A stretch of DNA of 14,348 nt from positions 1-14,348 of the forward strand of contig NZ_DASYTH010000036.1 of the NCBI RefSeq assembly GCF_036002505.1, given 5' to 3'. The notes under the pieces are model-generated. The model did no database searches. It saw nothing but the letters and a program-made list of their open reading frames with translations, and was not told the DNA's origin. Shown one piece after another: positions 1-6,454 of this stretch (its first letter is position 1; each line of letters starts with the position of its first letter). This DNA comes from DASYTH01 sp036002505. GTDB lineage: Bacteria; Actinomycetota; Actinomycetes; Mycobacteriales; Pseudonocardiaceae. A program made the translations under genes and the position numbers.

Positions 1-3
1 AGA

Positions 4-26
4 CCCCCGGCCGGGGGCGAGCCCCC
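4..26. other. GC-rich overlapping hairpin sequences
   Basis: Bases 4-17 form a perfect palindrome (five C, GGCC, five G). Bases 13-26 can instead form a second stem, GGGGGC with GCCCCC, so the two folds exclude each other. The stretch lies just upstream of tRNA-Met and probably downstream of another gene outside the window, so it may be a terminator or a tRNA-processing spacer. There is no T-tract. Confidence 0.35.
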
Positions 27-61
27 GGACCCCCGGGAGCGCGGGGCCCGAGTTGTTGTAT

Positions 62-134
62 GGCGGTGTAGCTCAGTCGGTAGAGCAAGCGGCTCATAAT
101 CGCTGTGTCGCCGGTTCAAGTCCGGCCACCGCTA
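62..134 (+). tRNA. metT: tRNA-Met (CAT anticodon), elongator type
   Basis: A full cloverleaf can be drawn. The acceptor stem is 62-68 with 127-133 (one G-U pair at the end) and base 134 is the discriminator A. The D-stem is GCTC/GAGC, the anticodon stem is 88-92 with 100-104, the anticodon CAT is at 95-97, and the T-arm has GCCGG/CCGGC around TTCAAGT. CCA is not encoded. The initiator hallmarks (three consecutive G-C pairs in the anticodon stem, mismatch at 1:72) are absent, so this is probably elongator Met. A CAT-anticodon tRNA-Ile with lysidine modification cannot be excluded by eye, but a Met tRNA directly before rpmG matches the order known in Mycobacterium. Confidence 0.9.
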
Positions 135-163
135 CCCGTAGGTGAAGAAGGAGAGGCTCCGCC

Positions 164-328
164 GTGGCTGCCACTGATGTGCGTCCCAAGATCACGATGG
201 CGTGCGAGGAGTGCAAGCACCGCAACTACATCACCAAGAAGAACCGGCGCAACGACCCGGACCGCATGACGCTGAAGAAGTTCTGCCCGAACTGCGGCAA
301 GCACACCTCGCACCGGGAAACCCGCTGA
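164..328 (+). CDS. rpmG: 50S ribosomal protein L33
   Basis: This 54-residue protein starts at a GTG and reads MAATDVRPKITMACEECKHR onward, a typical bacterial L33. L33 is a small protein of the large ribosomal subunit near the E site. Two CxxC pairs (C14/C17 and C41/C44) form the zinc ribbon, so this is the zinc-containing (C+) form rather than the zinc-free paralogue made by many actinobacteria under zinc limitation. A purine-rich Shine-Dalgarno (AAGGAGAG, about 149-156) lies 7 bases before the GTG and fixes the start. It sits 29 bases after tRNA-Met and 13 bases before hadA, the order known in Mycobacterium (rpmG2-hadA-hadB). Nothing in the sequence shows zinc-dependent regulation. Confidence 0.95.
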   Translation: MAATDVRPKITMACEECKHRNYITKKNRRNDPDRMTLKKFCPNCGKHTSHRETR

Positions 329-341
329 GCGCGCGGTACCG

Positions 342-791
342 ATGGCGTTAGCCGAGTCCTTCAAGGGCCGCACCTACCCGCCGACCTGGGTCTACGAGGT
401 CAGCCGGGAGAAGATCAAGGAGTTCGCCGACGCGATCGGCGACCCCAACCCGATCTACCGCGACGCCGACGCGGCCCAGGCGGCGGGGCACAAGGACGTC
501 ATCGCACCGCCCACCTTCGTCACGATCATCAACCTGCGGGCCATCGACGTGATCATCCACGACCCGGAGCTCGGGCTCGACTACGGCCGCATGGTGCACG
601 CCGACCAGAGGTTCAGCCACCAGCGGCCGGTGCGCGCCGGCGACCGGCTGACCGTCACCGCCTTCGTGGACGACGTCGCCACCCGGCTGGGCAACGACTT
701 CCTCGGGATCCGTGCGGAGATCAACAGCGACGACGGCGAGCTGGTGTGTACCGCTCGCGCCTCGCTCGTGGTCCGGGTGCGGGGCACCTGA
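342..791 (+). CDS. hadA: HadA-like subunit of (3R)-hydroxyacyl-ACP dehydratase (MaoC/FAS1-type hot-dog fold)
   Basis: The 149-residue protein has the FAS1-like MaoC dehydratase N-domain pattern, with IGDPNPIYRD at 32-41 and the VHADQRFSHQRPVRAGDRL block near residue 85. In mycobacterial FAS-II, HadA pairs with catalytic HadB to dehydrate 3-hydroxyacyl-ACP, HadA mainly holding the acyl chain. Consistent with this, the site that is D-x4-H in HadB is D34-x4-Y39 here, so the catalytic His is missing. The ATG follows rpmG by 13 bases without a clear Shine-Dalgarno. Its stop overlaps the start of hadB (TGATG), so the two are translationally coupled. Substrate chain length is unknown; Amycolatopsis-type organisms make no mycolic acids, so a mycolate role should not be assumed. 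Confidence 0.87.
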   Translation: MALAESFKGRTYPPTWVYEVSREKIKEFADAIGDPNPIYRDADAAQAAGHKDVIAPPTFVTIINLRAIDVIIHDPELGLDYGRMVHADQRFSHQRPVRAGDRLTVTAFVDDVATRLGNDFLGIRAEINSDDGELVCTARASLVVRVRGT

Positions 792-1207
792 TGAGCACCC
801 CGGCCGACGCTCAGGTCGGCGACGAGCTGCCGCCGCTGCAGGTGCGGGTGACCCGAAACGACCTCATCCGCTACGCCGGCGCCGCGCTGGACTTCAACCC
901 GATCCACTGGAACGAGCGGCGGGCCCGCGAGGTCGGTCTGCCCGACGTGATCGCGCACGGCATGCTGACCATGGCCCTCGGCGGCCGCCTGGTGACCGAC
1001 TGGACCGGCGACCCCGGCGCCGTGGTGGAGTACGGCGTCCGCTTCACCCGCCCGGTCGTGGTTCCCGACGACGACGAAGGCGCGCTCGTCGAGCTGACCG
1101 GCAAGATCGGCGAACGCCGCGACGACGGCACCCTCCGGGTCGACATCACCGCCAAGTTCGACGGCCGCACCGTCCTCGGCAAGGCCACCGCCCTGGTCCG
1201 CTTCTAG
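791..1207 (+). CDS. hadB: HadB-like catalytic subunit of (3R)-hydroxyacyl-ACP dehydratase (MaoC family)
   Basis: The 138-residue MaoC-like protein has the hydratase-2 motif: catalytic D34 and H39 within AGAALDFNPIHWN, followed by GLPDVIAHGMLTM. This matches the catalytic dyad of mycobacterial HadB and (R)-specific enoyl hydratases. It should dehydrate (3R)-hydroxyacyl-ACP as a heterodimer with the upstream HadA. I chose the ATG at 791, which overlaps the hadA stop by one base (TGATG). An in-frame ATG 45 bases earlier lies inside hadA and adds 15 residues unlike the family. No hadC follows: the next gene is a convergent aminotransferase, so only the HadAB pair is present here. Confidence 0.9.
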   Translation: MSTPADAQVGDELPPLQVRVTRNDLIRYAGAALDFNPIHWNERRAREVGLPDVIAHGMLTMALGGRLVTDWTGDPGAVVEYGVRFTRPVVVPDDDEGALVELTGKIGERRDDGTLRVDITAKFDGRTVLGKATALVRF

Positions 1208-1216
1208 TACAACCGC

Positions 1217-1300
1217 GAGTTCGACGCTCCAGCAACCGAGTTCGACACTCCAGCAAGTGAGTTGTGCACCCGGGCAACTGAGTTCGACGCTCCGGTCAGC
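1217..1300. repeat. Four tandem copies of a 21-bp repeat
   Basis: Four consecutive 21-base units start at 1217, 1238, 1259 and 1280. Units 1 and 2 begin GAGTTCGAC[G/A]CTCCAGCAA and are almost identical; unit 3 is diverged and unit 4 diverges at its 3' end. The array fills the gap between the convergent hadB and aminotransferase genes, and its last unit covers the aminotransferase stop codon (1296-1298). The unit is not palindromic, so it is not an obvious terminator hairpin. Confidence 0.85.
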
Positions 1301-2501
1301 GGGCCTCACGCAGCAGGTCACCCATCCGCGTGACGCCGACCGACAGGTCGTCGTCGCCCAAGGCGTAGGACAGCCGGAAGTAGCCGGGCGTGCCGAACGC
1401 CTCGCCCGGAACGACCGCCACCTCGGCGTGCTCCAGCACCAGGGCGGCCAGATCCACGCTGGTCTCCGCCCGGGTGCCGCGGATCTCCTTGCCCAGCAAG
1501 GGTTTCACCGAGGGGTAGACGTAGAAGGCGCCCTGCGGGGTGGGCACTTCGACGCCCGGGATGTCGCTGAGCAGCTTGACGATGGTGCGGCGGCGCCGGT
1601 CGAACGCCTCGCGCATCTCGGCGACGGCGTCCAGCGGCCCGGACACCGCGGCCAGAGCCGCACGCTGGGACACGTTGGCCACGTTGGACGACAGGTGCGA
1701 CTGCAGGTTCGCCGCCGCCTTGGTGACGTCCGCCGGGCTGATCATCCAGCCGACCCGCCAGCCGGTCATCGCGTACGTCTTGGCCACCCCGTTGACCACC
1801 ACGCAGGTGTCGGCGAGTTCCGGCACCGCCACCGGCATCGACACCGCACGCACGCCGTCGTACACGAGGTGCTCGTAGATCTCGTCGGTGATCACCCAGA
1901 TGCCGTGCTCGACCGCCCACCGGCCGATGGCCTCCACCAGGTGCGGCGGGTAGACCGCGCCGGTCGGATTGGACGGCGAGCAGAACAGCAGCGCCTTGGT
2001 CCGCGGCGTGCGGGCCGCCTCGAGCTGTTCGACGCCGGCCAGGTAGCCGCTCGACTCGTCGGTGACCACGGGGACCGCTACGCCGCCGGCCAGCGTGATC
2101 GCCTCCGGGTAGGTGGTCCAGTACGGGGCCGGCAGCAGCACCTCGTCGCCGGGGTCGAGCAGCGTCGCGAACGCCTGGTACACCGCCTGCTTGCCGCCGT
2201 TGGTGACCACGACCTGGCTCGCCTGCACGGCGTACCCGCTGTCCCGCAGCGTCTTCGCCGCGACCGCCGCGCGCAGCTCGGGCAGTCCGGCGGCCGGGGT
2301 GTACCGGTGGTTGCGCGGGTCGCGGGCGGCCTCGACCGCGGCGGCCACGATCGGCTCCGGGGTCGGGAAGTCGGGCTCGCCGGCGCCGAAGCCGATGACC
2401 GGCCGGCCGGCCGCCTTGAGCGCCTTCGCCTTCGCGTCCACCGCCAGGGTCGCCGACTCGCTGATGCCACCGATTCGCGCCGAGACACGCCTTGCTGCCA
2501 T
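1296..2501 (-). CDS. aspC: Aspartate/aromatic-type aminotransferase, PLP-dependent (class I, subgroup Ib-like)
   Basis: The 401-residue fold-type I aminotransferase contains all expected landmarks: the N-terminal FGAGEPDFPTP segment (38-48), YTPAAGLPELR (67-77), PYW (126-128), SNPTG (177-181), TDEIYE with D206 and Y209 contacting the PLP ring, NGVAKTYAMTGWR with K241 as the Schiff-base lysine, and R376 in FRLSY for the substrate carboxylate. It should interconvert aspartate and oxaloacetate with 2-oxoglutarate/glutamate in the cytosol; arogenate or prephenate activity is possible in this subgroup. The ATG at 2501 gives the normal length; upstream in-frame sequence has no homology-like character. 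No Shine-Dalgarno is visible before it. A gene of this type divergent from tRNA-Trp-secE is also known in Streptomyces. Confidence 0.9.
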   Translation of the reverse strand: MAARRVSARIGGISESATLAVDAKAKALKAAGRPVIGFGAGEPDFPTPEPIVAAAVEAARDPRNHRYTPAAGLPELRAAVAAKTLRDSGYAVQASQVVVTNGGKQAVYQAFATLLDPGDEVLLPAPYWTTYPEAITLAGGVAVPVVTDESSGYLAGVEQLEAARTPRTKALLFCSPSNPTGAVYPPHLVEAIGRWAVEHGIWVITDEIYEHLVYDGVRAVSMPVAVPELADTCVVVNGVAKTYAMTGWRVGWMISPADVTKAAANLQSHLSSNVANVSQRAALAAVSGPLDAVAEMREAFDRRRRTIVKLLSDIPGVEVPTPQGAFYVYPSVKPLLGKEIRGTRAETSVDLAALVLEHAEVAVVPGEAFGTPGYFRLSYALGDDDLSVGVTRMGDLLREAR

Positions 2502-2527
2502 GGCCGATATCGTCGCAGACGACTCGG

Positions 2528-2558
2528 TTGGGGAGTTCTGCAGGTGTTGCCGTAGACT
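2528..2558 (+). promoter_or_regulatory. Candidate promoter of tRNA-Trp/secE/nusG
   Basis: A TAGACT -10-like box (2553-2558) is preceded by TTGGGG (2528-2533) with a rather long 19-base spacer. It lies in the divergent gap between the aminotransferase and tRNA-Trp, about 100 bases before the tRNA. The assignment rests only on similarity to the housekeeping sigma consensus. Confidence 0.35.
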
Positions 2559-2583
2559 GCGGGACTTGGAACGTCTGAGGCCG

Positions 2584-2603
2584 CCCCGCAGTTGTATGTG
2601 GGG
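2584..2603 (+). other. Hairpin in the leader of tRNA-Trp
   Basis: CCCCGCA (2584-2590) can pair with TGTGGGG (2597-2603) around the loop GTTGTA, a 7-bp stem with one G-U pair. It would be transcribed if the promoter just upstream is real. It may guide processing of the tRNA precursor; no T-tract follows. Confidence 0.4.
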
Positions 2604-2657
2604 AGGTCCGCTGGCGTCCACCAAACGCGGCTCACAGCCCCCTCGCGGTGGCCGCGG

Positions 2658-2730
<73 letters not shown>

Positions 2731-2761
2731 CACCAGACCTAGAGCGAGTGGAGGAACTGGC

Positions 2762-3229
2762 GTGGCCGAGGACCGGGAAACGGAGCGGGAGGACGGGCAG
2801 AAGCGCCCGTCACGTCCGGTCACCGCCGCGGCGCGGCGGGAGCGCCGGGCGGCGGCACGGCCCGCGGCCAGGAAGGACGCGGCCGAGGCGGAGCCGGGTA
2901 CGGATACCGCCGCGAAGCCGAGCCCGAAGGGCAAGGGCCTCGACAAGCGCCGGGCGGCGCGCGCCGAGGCCGCGGCCAAGGCGCCGGACGCCAAGGGCCG
3001 GCCGACCCGGGCCCGGGACGACAGCCGGGCCACCCGGGTGGGCCTGTTCTCCCGGATGTTCCGCTTCCTCCGCGAGGTGGTCGCCGAGCTCCGCAAGGTC
3101 ATCTGGCCGTCCCGCAAGCAGATGATCACCTACACCTCGGTGGTGCTGGTGTTCCTCGCGGTCATGGTGGCCCTGATCTATGGCATGGACATCGGTCTGC
3201 AGCGCGGCGTGCTGTGGCTGTTCGGCTGA
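2762..3229 (+). CDS. secE: Preprotein translocase subunit SecE
   Basis: SecE clamps SecY in the SecYEG channel of the plasma membrane. The 155-residue protein has the conserved core FLREVVAELRKVIWPSRKQ (102-120), an amphipathic helix ending in the WPS motif, followed by one membrane segment (about 122-145). Before this lies a roughly 95-residue Ala/Lys/Arg-rich, low-complexity cytoplasmic extension. Such long N-termini are common in actinobacterial single-TM SecE proteins and explain the length relative to the compact forms of Bacillus. GTG 2762 is chosen because GGAGG (2750-2754) lies 7 bases upstream; further in-frame upstream sequence runs into tRNA-Trp. nusG follows after 32 bases, the near-universal secE-nusG pair. 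Confidence 0.95.
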   Translation: MAEDRETEREDGQKRPSRPVTAAARRERRAAARPAARKDAAEAEPGTDTAAKPSPKGKGLDKRRAARAEAAAKAPDAKGRPTRARDDSRATRVGLFSRMFRFLREVVAELRKVIWPSRKQMITYTSVVLVFLAVMVALIYGMDIGLQRGVLWLFG

Positions 3230-3261
3230 CGCCGTAACGAAGAAAGGAAGCGAGACCTATC

Positions 3262-4011
3262 GTGAGCTCCGACAACGGCACCGTGGGCAGCGAGGAGCTG
3301 ACCAGCCTGCCCGGCGAGGTCGACGGCATCGACCTTGCTGACACGGCCGTGCCCGCGCCCGCGGAGGCCGAGGAGCCTGCCGAGTCGACGGAAAACGACG
3401 AGCCCGACCCGGCCGCGGAGATGCGCGAGGCGCTGAAGAAGGCCCCGGGCGAGTGGTACGTGGTGCACTCCTACGCCGGCTACGAGAACAAGGTCAAGGC
3501 CAACCTCGAGACCCGCATCCACTCGCTGGACATGGAGGACTACATCTTCCAGGTCGAGGTGCCCACCGAAGAGGTCACCGAGATCAAGAACGGGCAGCGC
3601 AAGCAGGTCCAGCGCAAGGTGCTCCCCGGCTACATCCTGGTCCGGATGGACCTCAACGACCCGTCCTGGTCGGCGGTGCGCAACACCCCCGGGGTGACCG
3701 GGTTCGTCGGCGCCACCTCGCGGCCGTCTCCGCTGTCCATCGACGACGTGCTGAAGTTCCTGCTGCCGCAGGACCAGCAGGCCAAGCCGGCCGCCGGGGG
3801 CAAGGCGGCCAGCGCCGCGACGAAGAGCACGACGGTCGAGGTGGACTTCGAGGTCGGCGAGTCGGTGACGGTCATGGACGGGCCGTTCGCCACGCTGCCC
3901 GCGACGATCAGCGAGGTCAACGCGGACGGGCAGAAGCTCAAGGTCCTGGTGTCGATCTTCGGCCGGGAGACCCCGGTCGAGCTGTCGTTCAGCCAGGTCT
4001 CCAAGATCTGA
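3262..4011 (+). CDS. nusG: Transcription termination/antitermination factor NusG
   Basis: The 249-residue protein has an acidic, disordered N-terminal extension (1-60), then the NGN domain from GEWYVVHSYAGYENKVK (63-79) through LPGYILVRMDL (121-131) to about 170, an Ala/Lys linker (172-190), and a C-terminal KOW domain (about 196-249, FEVGESVTVMDGPFATLPATI and following). NusG binds the clamp helices of RNA polymerase and couples it to Rho or to the ribosomal protein S10. The acidic extension is typical of actinobacterial NusG and makes it longer than the 181-residue E. coli protein. The GTG start is preceded by AGAAAGGAA (3241-3249), about 12 bases away. It is followed by rplK after 75 bases. 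Confidence 0.96.
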   Translation: MSSDNGTVGSEELTSLPGEVDGIDLADTAVPAPAEAEEPAESTENDEPDPAAEMREALKKAPGEWYVVHSYAGYENKVKANLETRIHSLDMEDYIFQVEVPTEEVTEIKNGQRKQVQRKVLPGYILVRMDLNDPSWSAVRNTPGVTGFVGATSRPSPLSIDDVLKFLLPQDQQAKPAAGGKAASAATKSTTVEVDFEVGESVTVMDGPFATLPATISEVNADGQKLKVLVSIFGRETPVELSFSQVSKI

Positions 4012-4086
4012 CGGTCCATCGACCGACAGGCCACGCGTGCGCCGCCATTCGCGCGCGGGGAAAGCAAGCGAGCACAGGAAACGGAA

Positions 4087-4521
4087 ATGCCACCCAGGAA
4101 GAAGAAGCTCGCAGCGATCATCAAGCTGCAGATCACGGCCGGCATGGCCAACCCGGCGCCCCCGGTGGGCCCGGCGCTCGGTCAGCACGGCGTGAACATC
4201 ATGGAGTTCTGCAAGGCCTACAACGCCGCGACCGAGTCGCAGCGGGGCACCGTGGTGCCGGTCGAGATCTCCGTGTACGAGGACCGGTCGTTCGACTTCA
4301 AGCTCAAGACCCCGCCCGCGGCGAAGCTGCTGCTCAAGGCCGCCGGGGTGGACAAGGGCAGCGGCGAGCCGCACCGCAACAAGGTCGGCAAGGTGACCTG
4401 GGCCCAGGTCCGCGAGATCGCCGAGCAGAAGAAGGCCGACCTCAACGCCAACGACGTCGACCAGGCCGCCAAGATCATCGCCGGCACCGCCCGCTCAATG
4501 GGCATCACGGTCTCTGATTGA
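4087..4521 (+). CDS. rplK: 50S ribosomal protein L11
   Basis: The 144-residue protein shows the L11 signature: the proline-rich N-domain hinge ITAGMANPAPPVGPALGQHG (16-35), which contacts the factor-binding region and is the thiostrepton site together with 23S rRNA, and a C-terminal rRNA-binding domain ending GTARSMGITV. L11 is part of the GTPase-associated centre and is needed for RelA-type stringent activation. AGGAA (4076-4080) lies 6 bases before the ATG. It follows nusG by 75 bases and precedes rplA by an unusually long 202-base structured gap. Confidence 0.97.
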   Translation: MPPRKKKLAAIIKLQITAGMANPAPPVGPALGQHGVNIMEFCKAYNAATESQRGTVVPVEISVYEDRSFDFKLKTPPAAKLLLKAAGVDKGSGEPHRNKVGKVTWAQVREIAEQKKADLNANDVDQAAKIIAGTARSMGITVSD

Positions 4522-4525
4522 CCGT

Positions 4526-4640
4526 GGGTGCCCGCGCGGACCGGCGGTGTCTGGACTGACGAGCAGCGCAGCCGAGCGAGCGCCAGCGAGTGAGGCGAGC
4601 AGCGCAGGAGGGAAGACACCGCGTCAAGGTCCGCGCACCC
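4526..4640 (+). promoter_or_regulatory. Long nested hairpin in the rplK-rplA gap (candidate leader/operator of rplA)
   Basis: Nested complementary arms can be read directly: GGGT (4526-4529) with ACCC (4637-4640), GCGCGGACC (4534-4542) with GGTCCGCGC (4628-4636), and GCGGTGTC (4544-4551) with GACACCGC (4615-4622), giving 21 pairs interrupted by small bulges. The apical 63 bases carry the direct repeat GAGCAGCGCAG (4561-4571 and 4597-4607). A further hairpin GCCAG/CTGGC lies nearer rplA, around 4675-4687. Ribosomal protein L1 is a known translational autoregulator, so this might be an L1-responsive or attenuating structure, but no L1-site consensus was identified. Confidence 0.5.
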
Positions 4641-4723
4641 GAGCGGAGCGAGGCAATCAAACACAGTGGGAGGGCCAGGCGCTGGCTCGTCACCACAACT
4701 GATCCAAGGAGTGAAGGACAGCA

Positions 4724-5443
4724 ATGGCAAAGCGCAGCAAGGCATATCGCGCGGCCGCGGAGCTGGTGGACAAGACGAAGCTGTACTCCCCGCTGGAGGC
4801 CGCCCGGCTCGCCAAGGAGACCAACAAGGTCAAGCTGGACGCCACCGTCGAGGTCGCCATCCGGCTGGGCGTCGACCCGCGCAAGGCCGACCAGATGGTG
4901 CGCGGCACCGTGAACCTGCCGCACGGCACCGGGAAGACCGCCCGCGTGGTGGTGTTCGCCACCGGTGACAAGGCGCTCGAGGCCGAGATGGCCGGCGCCG
5001 ACGTGGTCGGTGTCGAGGAGCTGATCGAGCGGGTCCAGGGCGGCTGGACCGACTTCGACGCCGCCGTCGCCACACCCGACCAGATGGCCAAGGTCGGCCG
5101 GATCGCCCGCATCCTCGGCCCGCGCGGCCTGATGCCGAACCCGAAGACCGGCACGGTCACCATGGACGTGGCCAAGGCCGTGCAGGACATCAAGGGCGGC
5201 AAGATCAACTTCAAGGTGGACAAGCAGGCCAACCTCCACCTGGTGATCGGCAAGTCCTCGTTCGAGCCGGAGAAGCTCATCGAGAACTACGCCGCCGCGC
5301 TGGACGAGGTGATCAGGGCCAAGCCGTCCGCCGCCAAGGGCCGGTACCTCAAGAAGGTCACCTTCAGCACGACCATGGGCCCGGGCATCCCGGTCGACCC
5401 GGCGCGCACCCGGAACCTGCTCACCGAGGAAGCCGTTTCCTAG
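4724..5443 (+). CDS. rplA: 50S ribosomal protein L1
   Basis: The 239-residue protein is full length for L1. It has the two-domain pattern: domain I with KRSKAYRAAAELVD and VEVAIRLGVDPRKADQMVRG, the inserted domain II around VVVFATGDKALEAEMAGADVVG, and the family signature ILGPRGLMPNPKTGTV (about 129-144), then GGKINFKVDK and FSTTMGPGIPVD. L1 forms the mobile stalk at the E site and releases deacylated tRNA; it also represses its own operon in several bacteria. AAGGAG (4706-4711) and AAGGA (4714-4718) precede the ATG. The stop is followed after 6 bases by a perfect palindrome, which probably terminates the secE-nusG-rplK-rplA transcript. Confidence 0.97.
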   Translation: MAKRSKAYRAAAELVDKTKLYSPLEAARLAKETNKVKLDATVEVAIRLGVDPRKADQMVRGTVNLPHGTGKTARVVVFATGDKALEAEMAGADVVGVEELIERVQGGWTDFDAAVATPDQMAKVGRIARILGPRGLMPNPKTGTVTMDVAKAVQDIKGGKINFKVDKQANLHLVIGKSSFEPEKLIENYAAALDEVIRAKPSAAKGRYLKKVTFSTTMGPGIPVDPARTRNLLTEEAVS

Positions 5444-5449
5444 AGCCAA

Positions 5450-5506
5450 CTGCGATGAATGCCTCATTCAGTGCGGCTGACGCACTGAATGAGGCATTCA
5501 TCGCAG
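5450..5506. repeat. Palindromic repeat, copy 1 (probable bidirectional terminator)
   Basis: Two perfectly complementary 26-base arms (5450-5475 and 5481-5506) are separated by 5 bases. The arm contains GATGAATGCCTCATTCAGTG, and inside it TGAATG and CATTCA form a smaller inverted repeat. The element fills the space between the convergent rplA and ROK-kinase genes: it starts 6 bases after the rplA stop and ends one base before the kinase stop. Two related copies occur at 12694 and 13757. No T-tract follows, which is common for actinobacterial terminators. Confidence 0.9.
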
Positions 5507-6397
5507 CTACGTTGCTTCCCAGGCCAGGGCCGCCGCGCCCACCAGCGGGCCGTCCTGGGCGAACCGGGCCAGCATCAGCTCCGGCGGAAACGGCACCGCC
5601 CGCCGCAGCACCCGGTCCAGAGCCGGGAGGATGACGCCCGCCGAGCCCACCAGCCCACCGCCGACGGTGATCCGCTCCGGATCGAGCAGGATCGCCGTAT
5701 TGGCCACGTGGACGGCCAGTTCGTCCAGCGTCTCGTCGACGAACGTCCGGGCCGCGGAGTCGCGCGTGGCCAGCTCGAACACCGAACCGGCGTCCCCGGT
5801 TCCGCCGAACTCCCGGCCCCGCAGGCCGATCGCACCGCCACCGGCGATCTGCTCGAGCGGGGCGCGGCCGTCGTGCGGGCCGGCCGCACTGGCCGCGGAC
5901 ACGAGGTTGTAGCCGATCTCGCCAGCCGCGCCGTGGGCGCCGGTCAGCACCCGATCGTCAACCAGGATGCCGACCGCGATGCCGGTGCCGAGGTTCAGGT
6001 GGAAGCCGGAATGCACGCCGCGCAGGTTGCCCCAGCGGGCCTCGGCCAGGGTGGCGGCCTTGACGTCGGTGGCGCACACCGTCGGCACCCCCAGGGCCGA
6101 CGAGAAGCGCTTCCCGAGGTGCAGTTCCGTCCAGCCGGGAACGTTGGGCGCCAGCAGGATCCGGTCGTCGAGCACGATGCCCGGGCTGGCCACGCCGACC
6201 GCGCGCGGGGGAGTCGGCAGCCCGGCGATCACCTCGGCCGCGGTGGCCAGCGCCCGGTCGACGGCCTGATCGGCGCCGCGCGAGGCGTGCATCGGCAGCC
6301 GCACGTTGGCCAGCAGCGCGCCCGCGCGGTCGGCGGCGGCCACGGTTGCCTTGGTGCCGCCGAAGTCGACGGCCACCACGTACTCACTCAAAGCCAT
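5507..6397 (-). CDS. ROK-family sugar kinase
   Basis: With the ATG at 6397 the protein has 296 residues. The N-terminal phosphate loop is DFGGTK (11-16); SPGIV (71-75) and APNVPGW (83-89) are typical ROK segments; D111 in CATDVKAA is in the place of the catalytic base; NLGTGIAVGI (135-144) and GAAGEIGY (156-163) follow. The usual ROK zinc site is missing: the His of GEIGH is Tyr163, and the CxCGxxGC motif is deleted so that the chain runs straight to LEQIAGG. It should phosphorylate a sugar, presumably the one imported by the upstream ABC genes; the substrate is unknown. Start choice is uncertain: a GTG at 6454, directly after the permease stop, adds 19 residues. It is last in the operon. Confidence 0.85.
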   Translation of the reverse strand: MALSEYVVAVDFGGTKATVAAADRAGALLANVRLPMHASRGADQAVDRALATAAEVIAGLPTPPRAVGVASPGIVLDDRILLAPNVPGWTELHLGKRFSSALGVPTVCATDVKAATLAEARWGNLRGVHSGFHLNLGTGIAVGILVDDRVLTGAHGAAGEIGYNLVSAASAAGPHDGRAPLEQIAGGGAIGLRGREFGGTGDAGSVFELATRDSAARTFVDETLDELAVHVANTAILLDPERITVGGGLVGSAGVILPALDRVLRRAVPFPPELMLARFAQDGPLVGAAALAWEAT

Positions 6398-6454
6398 CAC
6401 CTCGTAGGCTCGGTGATGGTGACCCTGTGCCTGATGGTTCGCTCGCAAGCTCAC

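Noticed and set aside
62..134. Initiator tRNA-fMet
   Set aside because: The anticodon stem lacks the three consecutive G-C pairs and the acceptor lacks the 1:72 mismatch typical of initiators.
1217..1300. CRISPR array
   Set aside because: The 21-bp units are directly adjacent with no spacers, so this is a tandem repeat.
1257..2555. A 432-codon open plus-strand frame
   Set aside because: It is the complement of the aminotransferase gene and gives a His/Arg/Asp/Gly-rich sequence without recognisable motifs, as expected from antisense of high-GC coding DNA.
5450..5506. Transposon ends or attachment site
   Set aside because: No transposase or integrase gene is present, and the arms face each other across 1-5 bases rather than flanking a gene; a hairpin/terminator repeat fits better.
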